A program made the translations under genes and the position numbers. DNA of 53,668 nucleotides, taken from NCBI GenBank assembly GCA_017860345.1, contig JAFNAV010000026.1:1-53668 (forward strand). The letters are read 5' to 3'. Shown here piece by piece: positions 16,450 through 24,201 of this stretch. This DNA is from Bacteroidota bacterium (GTDB taxonomy: Bacteria > Bacteroidota > Bacteroidia > Bacteroidales > Paludibacteraceae). A model generated the notes under the pieces. That model was not told the DNA's origin and ran no database searches. It was given only the letters and a program-made list of their open reading frames with translations. The stretch's first letter is position 1. Every line of letters begins with the position of its first letter.

Positions 16450-16530
16450 TCGTTACACTGTTATTTGCACTAAGTGCGTTATTTGTCCTTCGGACGTTAT
16501 TGCTTGTCAGATCGTTAATCTTAAAAATAC
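16450..16530. repeat. GTTATT mini-hairpin repeat, left half before the four-helix-bundle gene
   Basis: Immediately after the trpB stop TAG: GTTATT-TGCACTAAGTGC-GTTATT-TGTCCTTCGGAC-GTTATT-TGC. Each spacer between GTTATT words is itself a short palindrome with a 3-nt loop (TAA, TTC). The opposite-strand form, AATAAC, is found after the next gene (16916-17063). Confidence 0.85.
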
Positions 16531-16537
16531 TATACAT

Positions 16538-16921
16538 ATGAAATTAGAAGATTTAGAAGTTTACAATATCTCGATGGATTTGGCAGATAAGATTTGGTAT
16601 ATGGTTGAAGAGTGGGATTATTTTAAAAAGGACACTCTTGGTAAACAATTAGTAAGGGCAATAGACTCAGTTAGCGCTAATATAAGTGAAGGTTTTGGTA
16701 GAAATTCTTTCAAAGATCAGCGTAACTTTTATTATATTTCAAGAGGCTCACTTTACGAAAGTAAAACATGGATTACAAAAGCAAAACGCAGAAATTTTAT
16801 GAATGAAGAAACCTATAACGAATTATTATCCGAATTTAATGTTTTGGGTATCAAACTGAATAATTTCATAACTTCAGTAACAAAACTTATGAAAAATGAG
16901 AACAACTCGCCAAGCAAATAA
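16538..16921 (+). CDS. Four-helix-bundle protein (S23 / 23S rRNA IVS-encoded family)
   Basis: 127 residues, the usual length of this family, which was first seen encoded in 23S rRNA intervening sequences and is related to the Avd accessory protein of diversity-generating retroelements. The family signature is clear: LEVYNISMDLADKIW at the N-terminus, QLVRAIDSVSANISEGFGR in helix 2 and the GSLYESKTWI segment in helix 3. Cationic and all-helical; nucleic-acid binding is plausible. It is inserted between trpB and trpE and is flanked by the two opposed halves of the GTTATT/AATAAC repeat. Its stop codon TAA is part of the first AAATAAC word. It has nothing to do with tryptophan synthesis and looks like a mobile or repeat-associated passenger, but it is on the operon transcript. 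Confidence 0.9.
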   Translation: MKLEDLEVYNISMDLADKIWYMVEEWDYFKKDTLGKQLVRAIDSVSANISEGFGRNSFKDQRNFYYISRGSLYESKTWITKAKRRNFMNEETYNELLSEFNVLGIKLNNFITSVTKLMKNENNSPSK

Positions 16922-17063
16922 CGCGCTAAGCACAAATAACAAGAAGCAAATAACGCGCGTAGCGCAAATAACACGAAGTAAATAACATGCGAAGCATAAA
17001 TAACACGAAGTAAATAACATGCGAAGCATAAATAACACGAAGTAAATAACATGCGAAGCATAA
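16916..17063. repeat. AATAAC mini-hairpin array, right half before trpE
   Basis: Nine AAATAAC words are separated by spacers that mostly have the form N-GAA-N': ACGAAGT (7 nt) alternating with ATGCGAAGCAT (11 nt), plus GCGCGTAGCGC and two variants. The regular part has a period of 32 bp. The first word provides the TAA stop of the four-helix-bundle gene, and the last ATGCGAAGCAT provides the ATG of trpE. Confidence 0.9.
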
Positions 17064-18463
17064 ACACAGTCAAAACAAAATCCATGCTTGCCGATTTGCA
17101 AACTCCGGTAGGCATTTACCTGAAGTTCAGAGATCTGTATCCGAACTCGGTGTTGCTCGAAAGTTCGGATTATCATGGTGTGGAAAACAGCTATTCATAT
17201 ATCGGTTTTTCGCCTATCGGGAGCATTTCGGTCAACCGTTTTCTCATCATGGAAGAATATCCCGACGGTACGCAGGTCGAAACTTATGTGACAGATAAAA
17301 TGACGGTGGCCGATAGGTTCGATGCATTCCTCAAATCGTTTACTTTCGAAGGGGATGAGCTAAAACCAGGCTTGATCAATGGCTTGCTTGGCTATACTTC
17401 CTACGAAGCTGTACAGTATTTCGAGGATGTTAAGCTTTCGGCACGCGAAACTACCCCGGGGAGCATGCCCGGATTGCATTACGTATTTTTTAAATACATT
17501 ATTGCCATTAATCATTTTAATAATGAGCTTACTATCATTGAAAATCTTCAGGAAGGCGAAACCACAAGCATCCAGCAGATTGAGAATATACTGCTGAATA
17601 ATAATTTTGCCACTTATGATTTCCATACCGTTGGCGAAGAAAAATCGGATATCTCGGACGAAGAATACAAGCAAATGGTGGCGCGCGGAAAAGAAGAGTG
17701 TTTCAAAGGAAATGTATTCCAGATTGTGCTTTCGCGCCGGTTTTACCAGCAGTTCAAAGGCGATGATTTCAAACTTTACCGCACATTGCGTTCGGTCAAT
17801 CCTTCGCCGTATCTGTTTTATTTCAACTTTGGCGATTTTCGTATTTTCGGTTCTTCGCCCGAAGCACATTTGGTAGTGGATGGCAAAAAGGGCAAAGCTT
17901 ATATTAAACCCATTGCGGGGACATTCCGCCGTACGGGCAACGATGAAAAAGACGCCGAACTGGCCGAAAAACTCAGCACCGATAAAAAGGAAAATGCCGA
18001 ACACGTCATGCTGGTGGATTTGGCCCGCAACGATTTGAGCCGCAACACCGACTCGGTGGAGGTGGATGTGTATCGCGAAGTGCAGTACTATTCGCACGTG
18101 CTGCATTTGGTATCGAGTGTAAGCGGAAAACTTCGTCCCGACACAAAGATTATCAAGCTTTTTGCCGATACGTTTCCTGCCGGAACACTTTCGGGCGCAC
18201 CTAAAATAAAAGCCATGCAGCTCATCGACAGCATTGAACCACACGACCGCGGACCTTACGGTGGCTGTCTGGGATATATCGGGTTCGATGGCAGTATGAA
18301 TCAAGCCATTACCATTCGGTCATTTGTAAGTAAAAACAACACGCTTTACTATCAGGCCGGCGCCGGCATTGTAGCCAAGTCGAGCGAAGAAAGCGAATTG
18401 CAGGAAGTGAATAATAAGCTGGCAGCGCTGAAGCGAGCCGTTGAAGTAGCATCAGGAAAATAG
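17051..18463 (+). CDS. trpE: Anthranilate synthase component I
   Basis: 470 residues. Converts chorismate plus ammonia (delivered by TrpG) to anthranilate, the first committed step of tryptophan synthesis. Family motifs are present: LLESSDYHGVENSYSYIG near the N-terminus, where TrpE proteins carry the LLES element of tryptophan feedback binding; the catalytic core QIVLSRRF, NPSPYLFYF, GSSPEAHL, PIAGTFRRTG, HVMLVDLARNDL, LSGAPKIKAM, YGGCLGYIGFDG and YQAGAGIVAKS. The N-terminus MRSINTVKTKSMLADLQTPVGIYLK aligns with Bacteroides TrpE, so the start at 17051 is right. Its first codons (ATGCGAAGCAT) are the last unit of the upstream repeat array, meaning the repeat has been captured as coding start. 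trpG follows across another array. Confidence 0.97.
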   Translation: MRSINTVKTKSMLADLQTPVGIYLKFRDLYPNSVLLESSDYHGVENSYSYIGFSPIGSISVNRFLIMEEYPDGTQVETYVTDKMTVADRFDAFLKSFTFEGDELKPGLINGLLGYTSYEAVQYFEDVKLSARETTPGSMPGLHYVFFKYIIAINHFNNELTIIENLQEGETTSIQQIENILLNNNFATYDFHTVGEEKSDISDEEYKQMVARGKEECFKGNVFQIVLSRRFYQQFKGDDFKLYRTLRSVNPSPYLFYFNFGDFRIFGSSPEAHLVVDGKKGKAYIKPIAGTFRRTGNDEKDAELAEKLSTDKKENAEHVMLVDLARNDLSRNTDSVEVDVYREVQYYSHVLHLVSSVSGKLRPDTKIIKLFADTFPAGTLSGAPKIKAMQLIDSIEPHDRGPYGGCLGYIGFDGSMNQAITIRSFVSKNNTLYYQAGAGIVAKSSEESELQEVNNKLAALKRAVEVASGK

Positions 18464-18734
18464 TTATAAGTTATTCGCTTCGCTGTTATTAATAGTTATT
18501 TGCCCTACGGGCGTTATCTTAATAACAATAAAATAAATAACGGCGAAGCCAAATAACACGAAGTAAATAACAGACGAATTCATAGTTATTTAGCCTTCGG
18601 CTGTTATTAATAGTTATTTGCCCTACGGGCGTTATTAGATAAACAAATTCATAACACGAAGTAAATAACGGCGAAGCCAAATAACACGAAGCAAATAACA
18701 GACGAAGTCTAAATAACACAAAGTAAATAACATG
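18461..18734. repeat. GTTATT/AATAAC mini-hairpin array between trpE and trpG
   Basis: The longest array (about 270 bp) fills the whole junction. It begins in the trpE stop (TAGTTAT) and contains GTTATT words with GCCCTACGGGC, GCCTTCGGC and CGCTTCGC palindromic spacers, then AAATAAC words with GGCGAAGCC, ACGAAGT and AGACGAAGTCT spacers, in two rounds of left-type followed by right-type units. It ends in AAATAACATG, the last three bases being the trpG start. RNA from it could fold into long branched hairpins. Confidence 0.9.
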
Positions 18735-19298
18735 AAAATCTTAGTTTTCGACAATTACGATTCATTTACATACAATCTGGTGCATGCTGTGAAAAAGTTG
18801 GGTTATACCGACGTGGAAGTCCATCGCAATGACCAGATAACATTGGAAGATATTGCCCGTTTCGATAAAATTATTTTGTCGCCGGGGCCGGGCGTACCTT
18901 CCGAATCGGGCATTTTGCTCGATGTGATTAAAACTTATGCGCCTACAAAACCTATTTTGGGCGTATGTTTGGGCGAGCAGGCCATAGCCGAGGCTTTCGG
19001 GGGTACATTGATTAACCTCACCGACGTACACCACGGCGTAAGTTCAGTGGTAGAAGTAATTGAAGATGATGTGCTGTTCAGTGGCTTGGACAAGAAACTC
19101 GAAGTGGGTCGCTACCACTCCTGGGCGGCTGAAAAATCGACGCTGCCCGACTGCCTGAAAATTACAGCCGTGGACGAAGAAGGCATGATCATGGCGCTGG
19201 CTCACAAGACTTATGATGTGCGCGGGGTTCAGTTTCACCCGGAATCGGTACTGACCCCTGACGGTGAACAAATGCTGAAAAACTGGTTAGGAAGCTAA
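18732..19298 (+). CDS. trpG: Anthranilate synthase component II (glutamine amidotransferase)
   Basis: 188 residues, a stand-alone class I glutamine amidotransferase that hydrolyses glutamine and channels ammonia to TrpE. The catalytic triad is visible: Cys79 in GVCLGEQAIAEAFGG, and His169 and Glu171 in QFHPESV. LSPGPGVPSESG is the oxyanion and hinge segment typical of TrpG/PabA. It could also serve para-aminobenzoate synthesis, as dual-use TrpG does in some bacteria, but its place in the operon makes TrpE the partner. The ATG directly follows an AATAAC repeat word. The next gene in the row is the inserted ATPase rather than trpD. Confidence 0.96.
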   Translation: MKILVFDNYDSFTYNLVHAVKKLGYTDVEVHRNDQITLEDIARFDKIILSPGPGVPSESGILLDVIKTYAPTKPILGVCLGEQAIAEAFGGTLINLTDVHHGVSSVVEVIEDDVLFSGLDKKLEVGRYHSWAAEKSTLPDCLKITAVDEEGMIMALAHKTYDVRGVQFHPESVLTPDGEQMLKNWLGS

Positions 19299-19462
19299 TA
19301 GATTTGTTCAGGCGAATTCCTTATATGGATTACGAAAAATGTCGTTGCGAAATATTTCGTAATAAAATACTCGGATATAAATGGTAAATGAAAAATATAA
19401 ATTAAATTTGCGAAATACTTCGTTGCGAATTTATGCGCAATGTATATCAATTTGTAAATCAT
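19299..19462. other. trpG-ATPase junction with inverted repeat
   Basis: Unlike the other trp junctions, it has no GTTATT/AATAAC array. It holds a different inverted repeat, ATTACGAAA (19329-19337) against TTTCGTAAT (19355-19363), and two TTGCGAAATA(T/C)TTCG words (about 19343 and 19408), plus a promoter-like -7 box. This may be the operator or the insertion footprint of the ATPase gene. Confidence 0.5.
19403..19410 (+). promoter_or_regulatory. -7 box ahead of the inserted ATPase gene
   Basis: TAAATTTG matches TAnnTTTG and lies 52 bp before the ATG at 19463. It suggests that the ATPase gene, and through readthrough trpD-A, can be transcribed independently of the attenuator. No -33 box is clear. 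Confidence 0.4.
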
Positions 19463-20557
19463 ATGAATAATCCATTTAAATTCGGATCAGTTGTGTCCGA
19501 TGACTATTTTACAGATAGACATGAGGAATACCTGAAACTTAGACAAATTATTGCCAGCGAAAATCATGTAATAATGATGGCGCCAAGAAGGTTTGGAAAA
19601 ACAAGTTTGATAAATAAAGTTGTAAATTCAATAGATAGACCGGTTATATGGCTCGATTTACAATTAATGACTGGAGTAGCCGATTTTGCCAGTCAATTAC
19701 TAAAACAACTTTTTAAAAAATATCCATTTGAAAAACTGAAATTCTTGATAAGTAATTTTCGATTTGTTCCAGTTTTACAAATTGATCCGGTTTCAAATAA
19801 TGTTGAAATAAGCTTTCAAACGAAGGTTGAATCATTTGTCCAGTTGGAGGACGTTTTTAATTTGATCGAAAAATTAGGTGAGGATAGAACTAAACCTATC
19901 GTGGTATTAGATGAGTTTCAGGAACTTCTGGGTTTAGATAAATCATTGGATAAAAAACTACGATCGGTAATTCAATTTCATAAAAATGTGAATTATGTTC
20001 TTATGGGAAGCGTGGAGTCGTTGATGAGACAAATTTTTGAAAATAAAAAATCTCCATTTTATCATTTTGGTCAAATTTTTAGTTTGAATAAAATAGATTT
20101 AACTGATTTCCGGGACTTTCTGGATAGCCGATTCATAAGTATCACTGAGGAACATGCCGGGATTTCTGAAGCGATTCTTGAATTTTCTAAATGTCATCCT
20201 TATTATACACAACAGTTGGCTTTTCATGTTTGGATGAAAATTGAAAGAGAAGGAACTACGGAAAATGTTGTGAAGAATTCAATATCGGACATTATCCTAA
20301 TGCATGACAACGATTTTGACCGTATTTGGAGTAATTTTAATAATACTGATAAGAAAATTTTGATCGGTATTGCTTTTAGTGATTCAAAATTATTGACAGA
20401 TGAATTTAAGTCGAAGAATAATTTGAATGCATCCAGTACAGTTTTTAGTGGATTAAAACGACTTCAGGAAAAGGGAGTGCTATTAAAAACAGAAGTTTAT
20501 GAATTCGACGATCCGTTTTTTAGAGAATGGATAATTAAAAAAAGAAATGTGAACTAA
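19463..20557 (+). CDS. AAA family ATPase (ATPase_2 / archaeal-type), inserted in the trp operon
   Basis: 364 residues. It belongs to the stand-alone ATPase_2-type proteins common in Bacteroidota genomes and often of mobile origin. Walker A is APRRFGKTSL with Lys46 (first Gly replaced by Ala), Walker B is IVVLDEFQELL, and there is a sensor-like YVLMGSVESLM. The C-terminal part (from about 275) looks like a winged helix (STVFSGLKRLQEKGVLLK). The N-terminus MNNPFKFGSVVSDDYFTDR is the family's typical opening; the ATG at 19433 would add ten atypical residues. The gene is visibly more AT-rich than its trp neighbours and is unrelated to tryptophan synthesis, so I infer insertion between trpG and trpD. 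The function of this family is unknown. Confidence 0.87.
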   Translation: MNNPFKFGSVVSDDYFTDRHEEYLKLRQIIASENHVIMMAPRRFGKTSLINKVVNSIDRPVIWLDLQLMTGVADFASQLLKQLFKKYPFEKLKFLISNFRFVPVLQIDPVSNNVEISFQTKVESFVQLEDVFNLIEKLGEDRTKPIVVLDEFQELLGLDKSLDKKLRSVIQFHKNVNYVLMGSVESLMRQIFENKKSPFYHFGQIFSLNKIDLTDFRDFLDSRFISITEEHAGISEAILEFSKCHPYYTQQLAFHVWMKIEREGTTENVVKNSISDIILMHDNDFDRIWSNFNNTDKKILIGIAFSDSKLLTDEFKSKNNLNASSTVFSGLKRLQEKGVLLKTEVYEFDDPFFREWIIKKRNVN

Positions 20558-20592
20558 TTCTTTTCCTTTTTAGATAAAAATCATAGGGCTTT

Positions 20593-21588
20593 ATGAAACA
20601 AATACTTATTCAACTTTTCGAGCACCAATCGCTTACGCGTCAGGAGGCTGCCGAAGTAATGACCAACATAGCTGCCGGGAAATACAACGATGCGCAGATA
20701 GCAGCGTTTATATCCGTGTTTCTGATGCGTAGCATAGAGCTGGAGGAAGTGATCGGTTTCCGCAATGCTTTGTTGGAACTGGCTATCCCGATGGATTTGT
20801 CGGAGTTTGATGCGCTCGATATCGTGGGTACAGGTGGCGATGGCAAAAATACCTTCAATATTTCAACCTGTAGCTGCTTTGCGGTGGCAGGAGCGGGCTA
20901 TAAGGTGGCCAAACACGGTAATTACGGGGCAACGTCGGTGAGTGGCGCGTCGAACGTACTGGAGTATTTTGGTGTAAAATTCACAACAGATATCGACATC
21001 ATAAAAACTTCGCTGGACAAAGCCGGATTTGCTTATCTACACGCGCCATTTTGCAATCCGGCCATGAAAAACGTGGCGCCGGTACGAAAAAATCTGGGTG
21101 TGCGAACGTTCTTCAACGTGCTGGGACCCTTGATTAGTCCGGCAAGGCCTCAATACCAGTGTCTGGGAGTGTATAGCCTGAAAATGATGCGTTTGTATAA
21201 CTATATTTACCAAAACCTGGGGGTGCAATACAGCATTGTACACTCGCTGGATGGCTACGATGAAATTTCGCTTACCGACACTTTCAAAGTACAAAATAAC
21301 TTGGGCGAATTTGTGTACACGCCCGAAAAAACTGGCTTTAAACGACTTGAACAGAAAGATCTCTGGGGAGGCGAATCGGTGGAAGATGCAGCTAAAATCT
21401 TTATGAACGTGTTGGACAACAAAGCTACCGAAGCGCAACGGAATGCTGTGATAATCAATTCGGCTTTTGCCATTCAAACCCGAACCCCGATGAAACCGTT
21501 GGAGCAGTGTATTGCTGAGGCCGAACATTCGCTCGAAGGCGGACATGCGAAGGAAGCATTTGTGAAGTTTTTAGAAGTATATAAATAG
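20593..21588 (+). CDS. trpD: Anthranilate phosphoribosyltransferase
   Basis: 331 residues. Transfers the phosphoribosyl group from PRPP to anthranilate, the second pathway step. The PRPP/Mg site GTGGDGKNTFNIST (79-92) is intact, as are the KHGNYGATSVSGASNVLEYFG and NVLGPLISPARP segments. Size and order are normal for a stand-alone TrpD not fused to TrpG. It begins 35 bp after the ATPase stop, with no repeat array in this junction, unlike all other trp junctions. The stop TAG runs into the next array. Confidence 0.96.
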   Translation: MKQILIQLFEHQSLTRQEAAEVMTNIAAGKYNDAQIAAFISVFLMRSIELEEVIGFRNALLELAIPMDLSEFDALDIVGTGGDGKNTFNISTCSCFAVAGAGYKVAKHGNYGATSVSGASNVLEYFGVKFTTDIDIIKTSLDKAGFAYLHAPFCNPAMKNVAPVRKNLGVRTFFNVLGPLISPARPQYQCLGVYSLKMMRLYNYIYQNLGVQYSIVHSLDGYDEISLTDTFKVQNNLGEFVYTPEKTGFKRLEQKDLWGGESVEDAAKIFMNVLDNKATEAQRNAVIINSAFAIQTRTPMKPLEQCIAEAEHSLEGGHAKEAFVKFLEVYK

Positions 21589-21717
21589 ATATTTGGCTTT
21601 GCCGTTATTAAGTTATTTGCCCTTTGGGCGTTATAGATAGCGTCGAACATAAATAACGTGCGAAGCACGAATAACACGAAGTTAATGACGGCATAGCCTA
21701 ATAACACGTAACAAATG
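21586..21717. repeat. GTTATT/AATAAC mini-hairpin array between trpD and trpC
   Basis: Contains GTTATT-AA-GTTATT-TGCCCTTTGGGC-GTTAT, then AAATAAC-GTGCGAAGCAC-GAATAAC-ACGAAGT and a decayed unit GACGGCATAGCC. Left-type units follow the trpD stop and right-type units precede the trpC start, the same polarity as at the other junctions. The last words are degenerate (TAATAACACGTAACAAATG). Confidence 0.85.
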
Positions 21718-22494
21718 ACAATATTAGATAAAATAATCGTCGACAAGCGCATTGAAGTGGCTTCGCGTAAAGCAACGACTCCTATAGCTGACCTGGAAAA
21801 AACTCCGGATTTCAGGAAGACATGTTTATCACTGAAACAAAACCTGCTAAATTCCGAATCGGGTATTATTGCGGAGTTTAAACGTAAATCACCATCGCTG
21901 GGATGGATACACGAGCATGCGGATGTAGTACAGGTTACGGGAGGGTACAGCCGCGCAGGTGCTTCGGGTATTTCTATACTGACGGATTTCCCGTATTTCG
22001 GAGGTACGCCGCAGGACTTGATGGCGGCGCGCCCACAAGTGACATGCCCCATTTTGCGCAAAGATTTTGTGATAGACGAATATCAGTTGTTCGAGGCTAA
22101 GGCGATGGGTGCCGATGTGGTTTTGCTGATAGCGGCAGCACTGACAGTAAAGGAAGCGCTTGAGTTGGCTCGTCGTGCTCAGGAGTTGGGGCTGGAAGTA
22201 TTGCTGGAAGTACACAATGCCGAAGAACTCGGACATGCCAACGACCACGTGGATATGCTGGGTGTGAACAACCGTAACCTGAAAACCTTCGAACAAAGTA
22301 TTCAAACCTCGTTCGAGCTGGCAACGCTGATACCCGATCAGTTTGTAAAAGTGAGCGAAAGCGGTATCTCAAAGCTGGAAACTGTAAAACAACTTCGCGA
22401 AGTGGGTTACAAAGGCTTCCTGATGGGCGAAAACTTTATGAAGGAAAATGATCCGGCGGAGGCGTTGAAAAGATCTATTGACGGATTGAAATAG
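21715..22494 (+). CDS. trpC: Indole-3-glycerol phosphate synthase
   Basis: 259 residues, a (beta/alpha)8 barrel that closes the indole ring from CdRP. Seen: ILDKIIVDKR at the N-terminus, SGIIAEFKRKSPSLGWI carrying the catalytic Lys, ILRKDFVIDEYQ with the second Lys, LLIAAAL, EVHNAEE, GVNNRNLKTF and SESGISK plus a phosphate-binding GFLMGENFM. It is monofunctional, with TrpF encoded separately next. It lies between two repeat arrays; the stop TAG is read into GTTATT. Confidence 0.96.
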   Translation: MTILDKIIVDKRIEVASRKATTPIADLEKTPDFRKTCLSLKQNLLNSESGIIAEFKRKSPSLGWIHEHADVVQVTGGYSRAGASGISILTDFPYFGGTPQDLMAARPQVTCPILRKDFVIDEYQLFEAKAMGADVVLLIAAALTVKEALELARRAQELGLEVLLEVHNAEELGHANDHVDMLGVNNRNLKTFEQSIQTSFELATLIPDQFVKVSESGISKLETVKQLREVGYKGFLMGENFMKENDPAEALKRSIDGLK

Positions 22495-22623
22495 TTATTT
22501 GCTACGCGTTATTAATGTTATTTGCCCTTCGGGCGTTATTAATAGCATCAAAAACAAATTACGTGCGAAGCACGAATAACACGCGAAGCGTAAATAACGG
22601 CAATGCCAAATAACATGCAACGC
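22492..22623. repeat. GTTATT/AATAAC mini-hairpin array between trpC and trpF
   Basis: TAGTTATT-TGCTACGC-GTTATT-AAT-GTTATT-TGCCCTTCGGGC-GTTATT, then ACGTGCGAAGCACG-AATAAC-ACGCGAAGCGT-AAATAAC-GGCAATGCC-AAATAAC-ATGCAACGCAT. The final unit overlaps possible trpF start codons. Confidence 0.85.
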
Positions 22624-23244
22624 ATGAAAATAAAAATCTGCGGGATGAAGCATCCCCAAAATATACAGCTGATAGCGGCTTTGCAGCCCGACATGATGGG
22701 ATTTATTTTCTATCCAAAATCGCCACGCTATGCCGAACCATTGGACATGGCTGTGCTGGAATCATTACCCCGAAATATTAAAAAAATTGGGGTGTTTGTA
22801 AACGAAGATCTGGAGCGAATTCTCACTTTTGTTTTCAAATACAAACTCGATGGGGTACAACTGCACGGAATAGAAAACAAGGACATTTGCCAAAAACTGA
22901 AAGAAGCCGGGCTGATAGTACTGAAAGCTTTCCCGATAGCTGAAGTAAGCAACTTTCAAGTTACTGCAATTTACGAGGGTGTTTGCGATTATTTTCTTTT
23001 CGACACCAAAACCGAAGCCTATGGCGGATCGGGGGTGAAGTTTAACTGGGCAATGCTGGACGAATACACGGGCGAAACGCCTTTCCTGCTAAGCGGCGGT
23101 ATTGCGGCGGATGATGCCGAAGCAATCCTGAAAATCAATCACCCAAAGTTTGTTGGAGTAGATTTAAACAGCAAATTTGAGTTGGAACCGGGGTTGAAGA
23201 ATGTGGAGATGTTGAATGTCTTTCTCAAGGAATTAAGATATTAG
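22624..23244 (+). CDS. trpF: Phosphoribosylanthranilate isomerase
   Basis: About 206 residues from ATG 22624 (MKIKICGMK), the usual N-terminus of TrpF with the catalytic Cys in KICGMK. In-frame ATGs at 22603 and 22615 would add 7 or 3 residues encoded by the repeat array; they cannot be excluded because the repeat also supplies the trpE start. The catalytic Asp is expected in FLFDTKTEAYGGSGVKFNW, and the phosphate-binding loops are LSGGIAADDA and GVDLNSKFE. Performs the Amadori rearrangement of PRA to CdRP. It is followed by a decayed array and trpA. Confidence 0.95.
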   Translation: MKIKICGMKHPQNIQLIAALQPDMMGFIFYPKSPRYAEPLDMAVLESLPRNIKKIGVFVNEDLERILTFVFKYKLDGVQLHGIENKDICQKLKEAGLIVLKAFPIAEVSNFQVTAIYEGVCDYFLFDTKTEAYGGSGVKFNWAMLDEYTGETPFLLSGGIAADDAEAILKINHPKFVGVDLNSKFELEPGLKNVEMLNVFLKELRY

Positions 23245-23346
23245 TTATTCATTGTTATTCGTCGTTATTTGCCTTTCAGGCGTTATTCATTGAACAAAAA
23301 AAAGACTATCGACTGTTGTCTGTCGTCAGTCGTCAAGAAATAAATT
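23242..23346. repeat. Decayed repeat array between trpF and trpA
   Basis: Left-type units only: TAGTTATT-CATT-GTTATT-CGTC-GTTATT-TGCCTTTCAGGC-GTTATT. They are followed by A-rich DNA and a low-complexity GACTGTTGTCTGTCGTCAGTCGTC-like tract to the trpA start. The right-type AATAAC half is missing, so the structure is truncated here. Confidence 0.75.
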
Positions 23347-24117
23347 ATGAACAGAATCAATCAATTATTTCAAACAAAAAACAAAAACATCCTGTCGGTA
23401 TATTTTACGGCAGGTTTTCCTCAGCTTGCTGACACGGTGCCTACGCTGGAATGCCTACAGGCCAATGGTGTGGATTTGGTAGAGGTGGGCGTGCCGTTTT
23501 CGGATCCGCTGGCCGATGGCATTGTGATACAAAACAGCAGTCAGCAGGCGTTGCGCAACGGCATGAGCATTGCCAAACTTTTTGAACAACTGACCGCTGT
23601 GCGCGAAAAAATACACATTCCGCTGGTGATGATGGGATACCTCAATCCCATTATGCAGTTTGGCTTTGAGGCTTTTTGTGCTGAAAGTAGCAGGGTAGGA
23701 GTCGATGCCATGATTATTCCGGATTTGCCTATGGCTGATTATTTGAACCAATATAAACCGATAGCCGAAAAGTACGGGTTGGAATTTATTTTCCTGATTA
23801 CGCCCGAAACGTCGGAGGAGCGCATTCGCGAGATAGATGGTCATACCAACGGATTTATTTATATGGTATCGTCGGCAGCCGTTACGGGGACACAGAATTC
23901 GTTCGATACGAAGGTGGATTACTTCAACCGCATCAACGCGATGAACCTGCGCAATCCGCGCCTGATTGGCTTCGGTATTTCCAATAAAGCAACGCTTGAT
24001 ATGGTAAATCAGTACTCGTCGGGCGCCATTATTGGTTCGGCTTTTATTAAAGCACTTAGCGAAACTCAGGATGTAGAAAAAGGAGTGAAGCTACTGTTGG
24101 AAAAACTTGGAGAATAA
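23347..24117 (+). CDS. trpA: Tryptophan synthase alpha chain
   Basis: 256 residues. Cleaves indole-3-glycerol phosphate to indole and glyceraldehyde-3-phosphate and channels indole to TrpB. Seen: LSVYFTAGFPQ, the catalytic Glu in LVEVGVPFSDPLADG, PLVMMGYLNPI, the second catalytic Asp in DAMIIPDLP, YMVSSAAVTGTQNSF and GFGISNKATL. It is the last gene of the operon, ended by a strong terminator. It is far from trpB despite forming one complex with it, as in other Bacteroides-type trp operons. Confidence 0.97.
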   Translation: MNRINQLFQTKNKNILSVYFTAGFPQLADTVPTLECLQANGVDLVEVGVPFSDPLADGIVIQNSSQQALRNGMSIAKLFEQLTAVREKIHIPLVMMGYLNPIMQFGFEAFCAESSRVGVDAMIIPDLPMADYLNQYKPIAEKYGLEFIFLITPETSEERIREIDGHTNGFIYMVSSAAVTGTQNSFDTKVDYFNRINAMNLRNPRLIGFGISNKATLDMVNQYSSGAIIGSAFIKALSETQDVEKGVKLLLEKLGE

Positions 24118-24140
24118 GCAATGATTTTACAAGGTGAATA

Positions 24141-24178
24141 AAAAAAGCTGTCCGAATTAAAACCCGGACAGCTTTTTT
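24141..24178. terminator. Bidirectional terminator between trpA and ppdK
   Basis: Perfect 14-bp stem (AAAAAAGCTGTCCG at 24141-24154 with CGGACAGCTTTTTT at 24165-24178). It has T-runs in both directions and separates convergent genes. Confidence 0.85.
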
Positions 24179-24201
24179 AGTATAGTTTGCATGAATTTTA
24201 A

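Noticed and set aside
16916..17063. CRISPR-like direct repeats in the trp junctions
   Set aside because: The repeated word is only 7 bp and the spacers are 7-11-nt palindromes reused many times; no cas genes.
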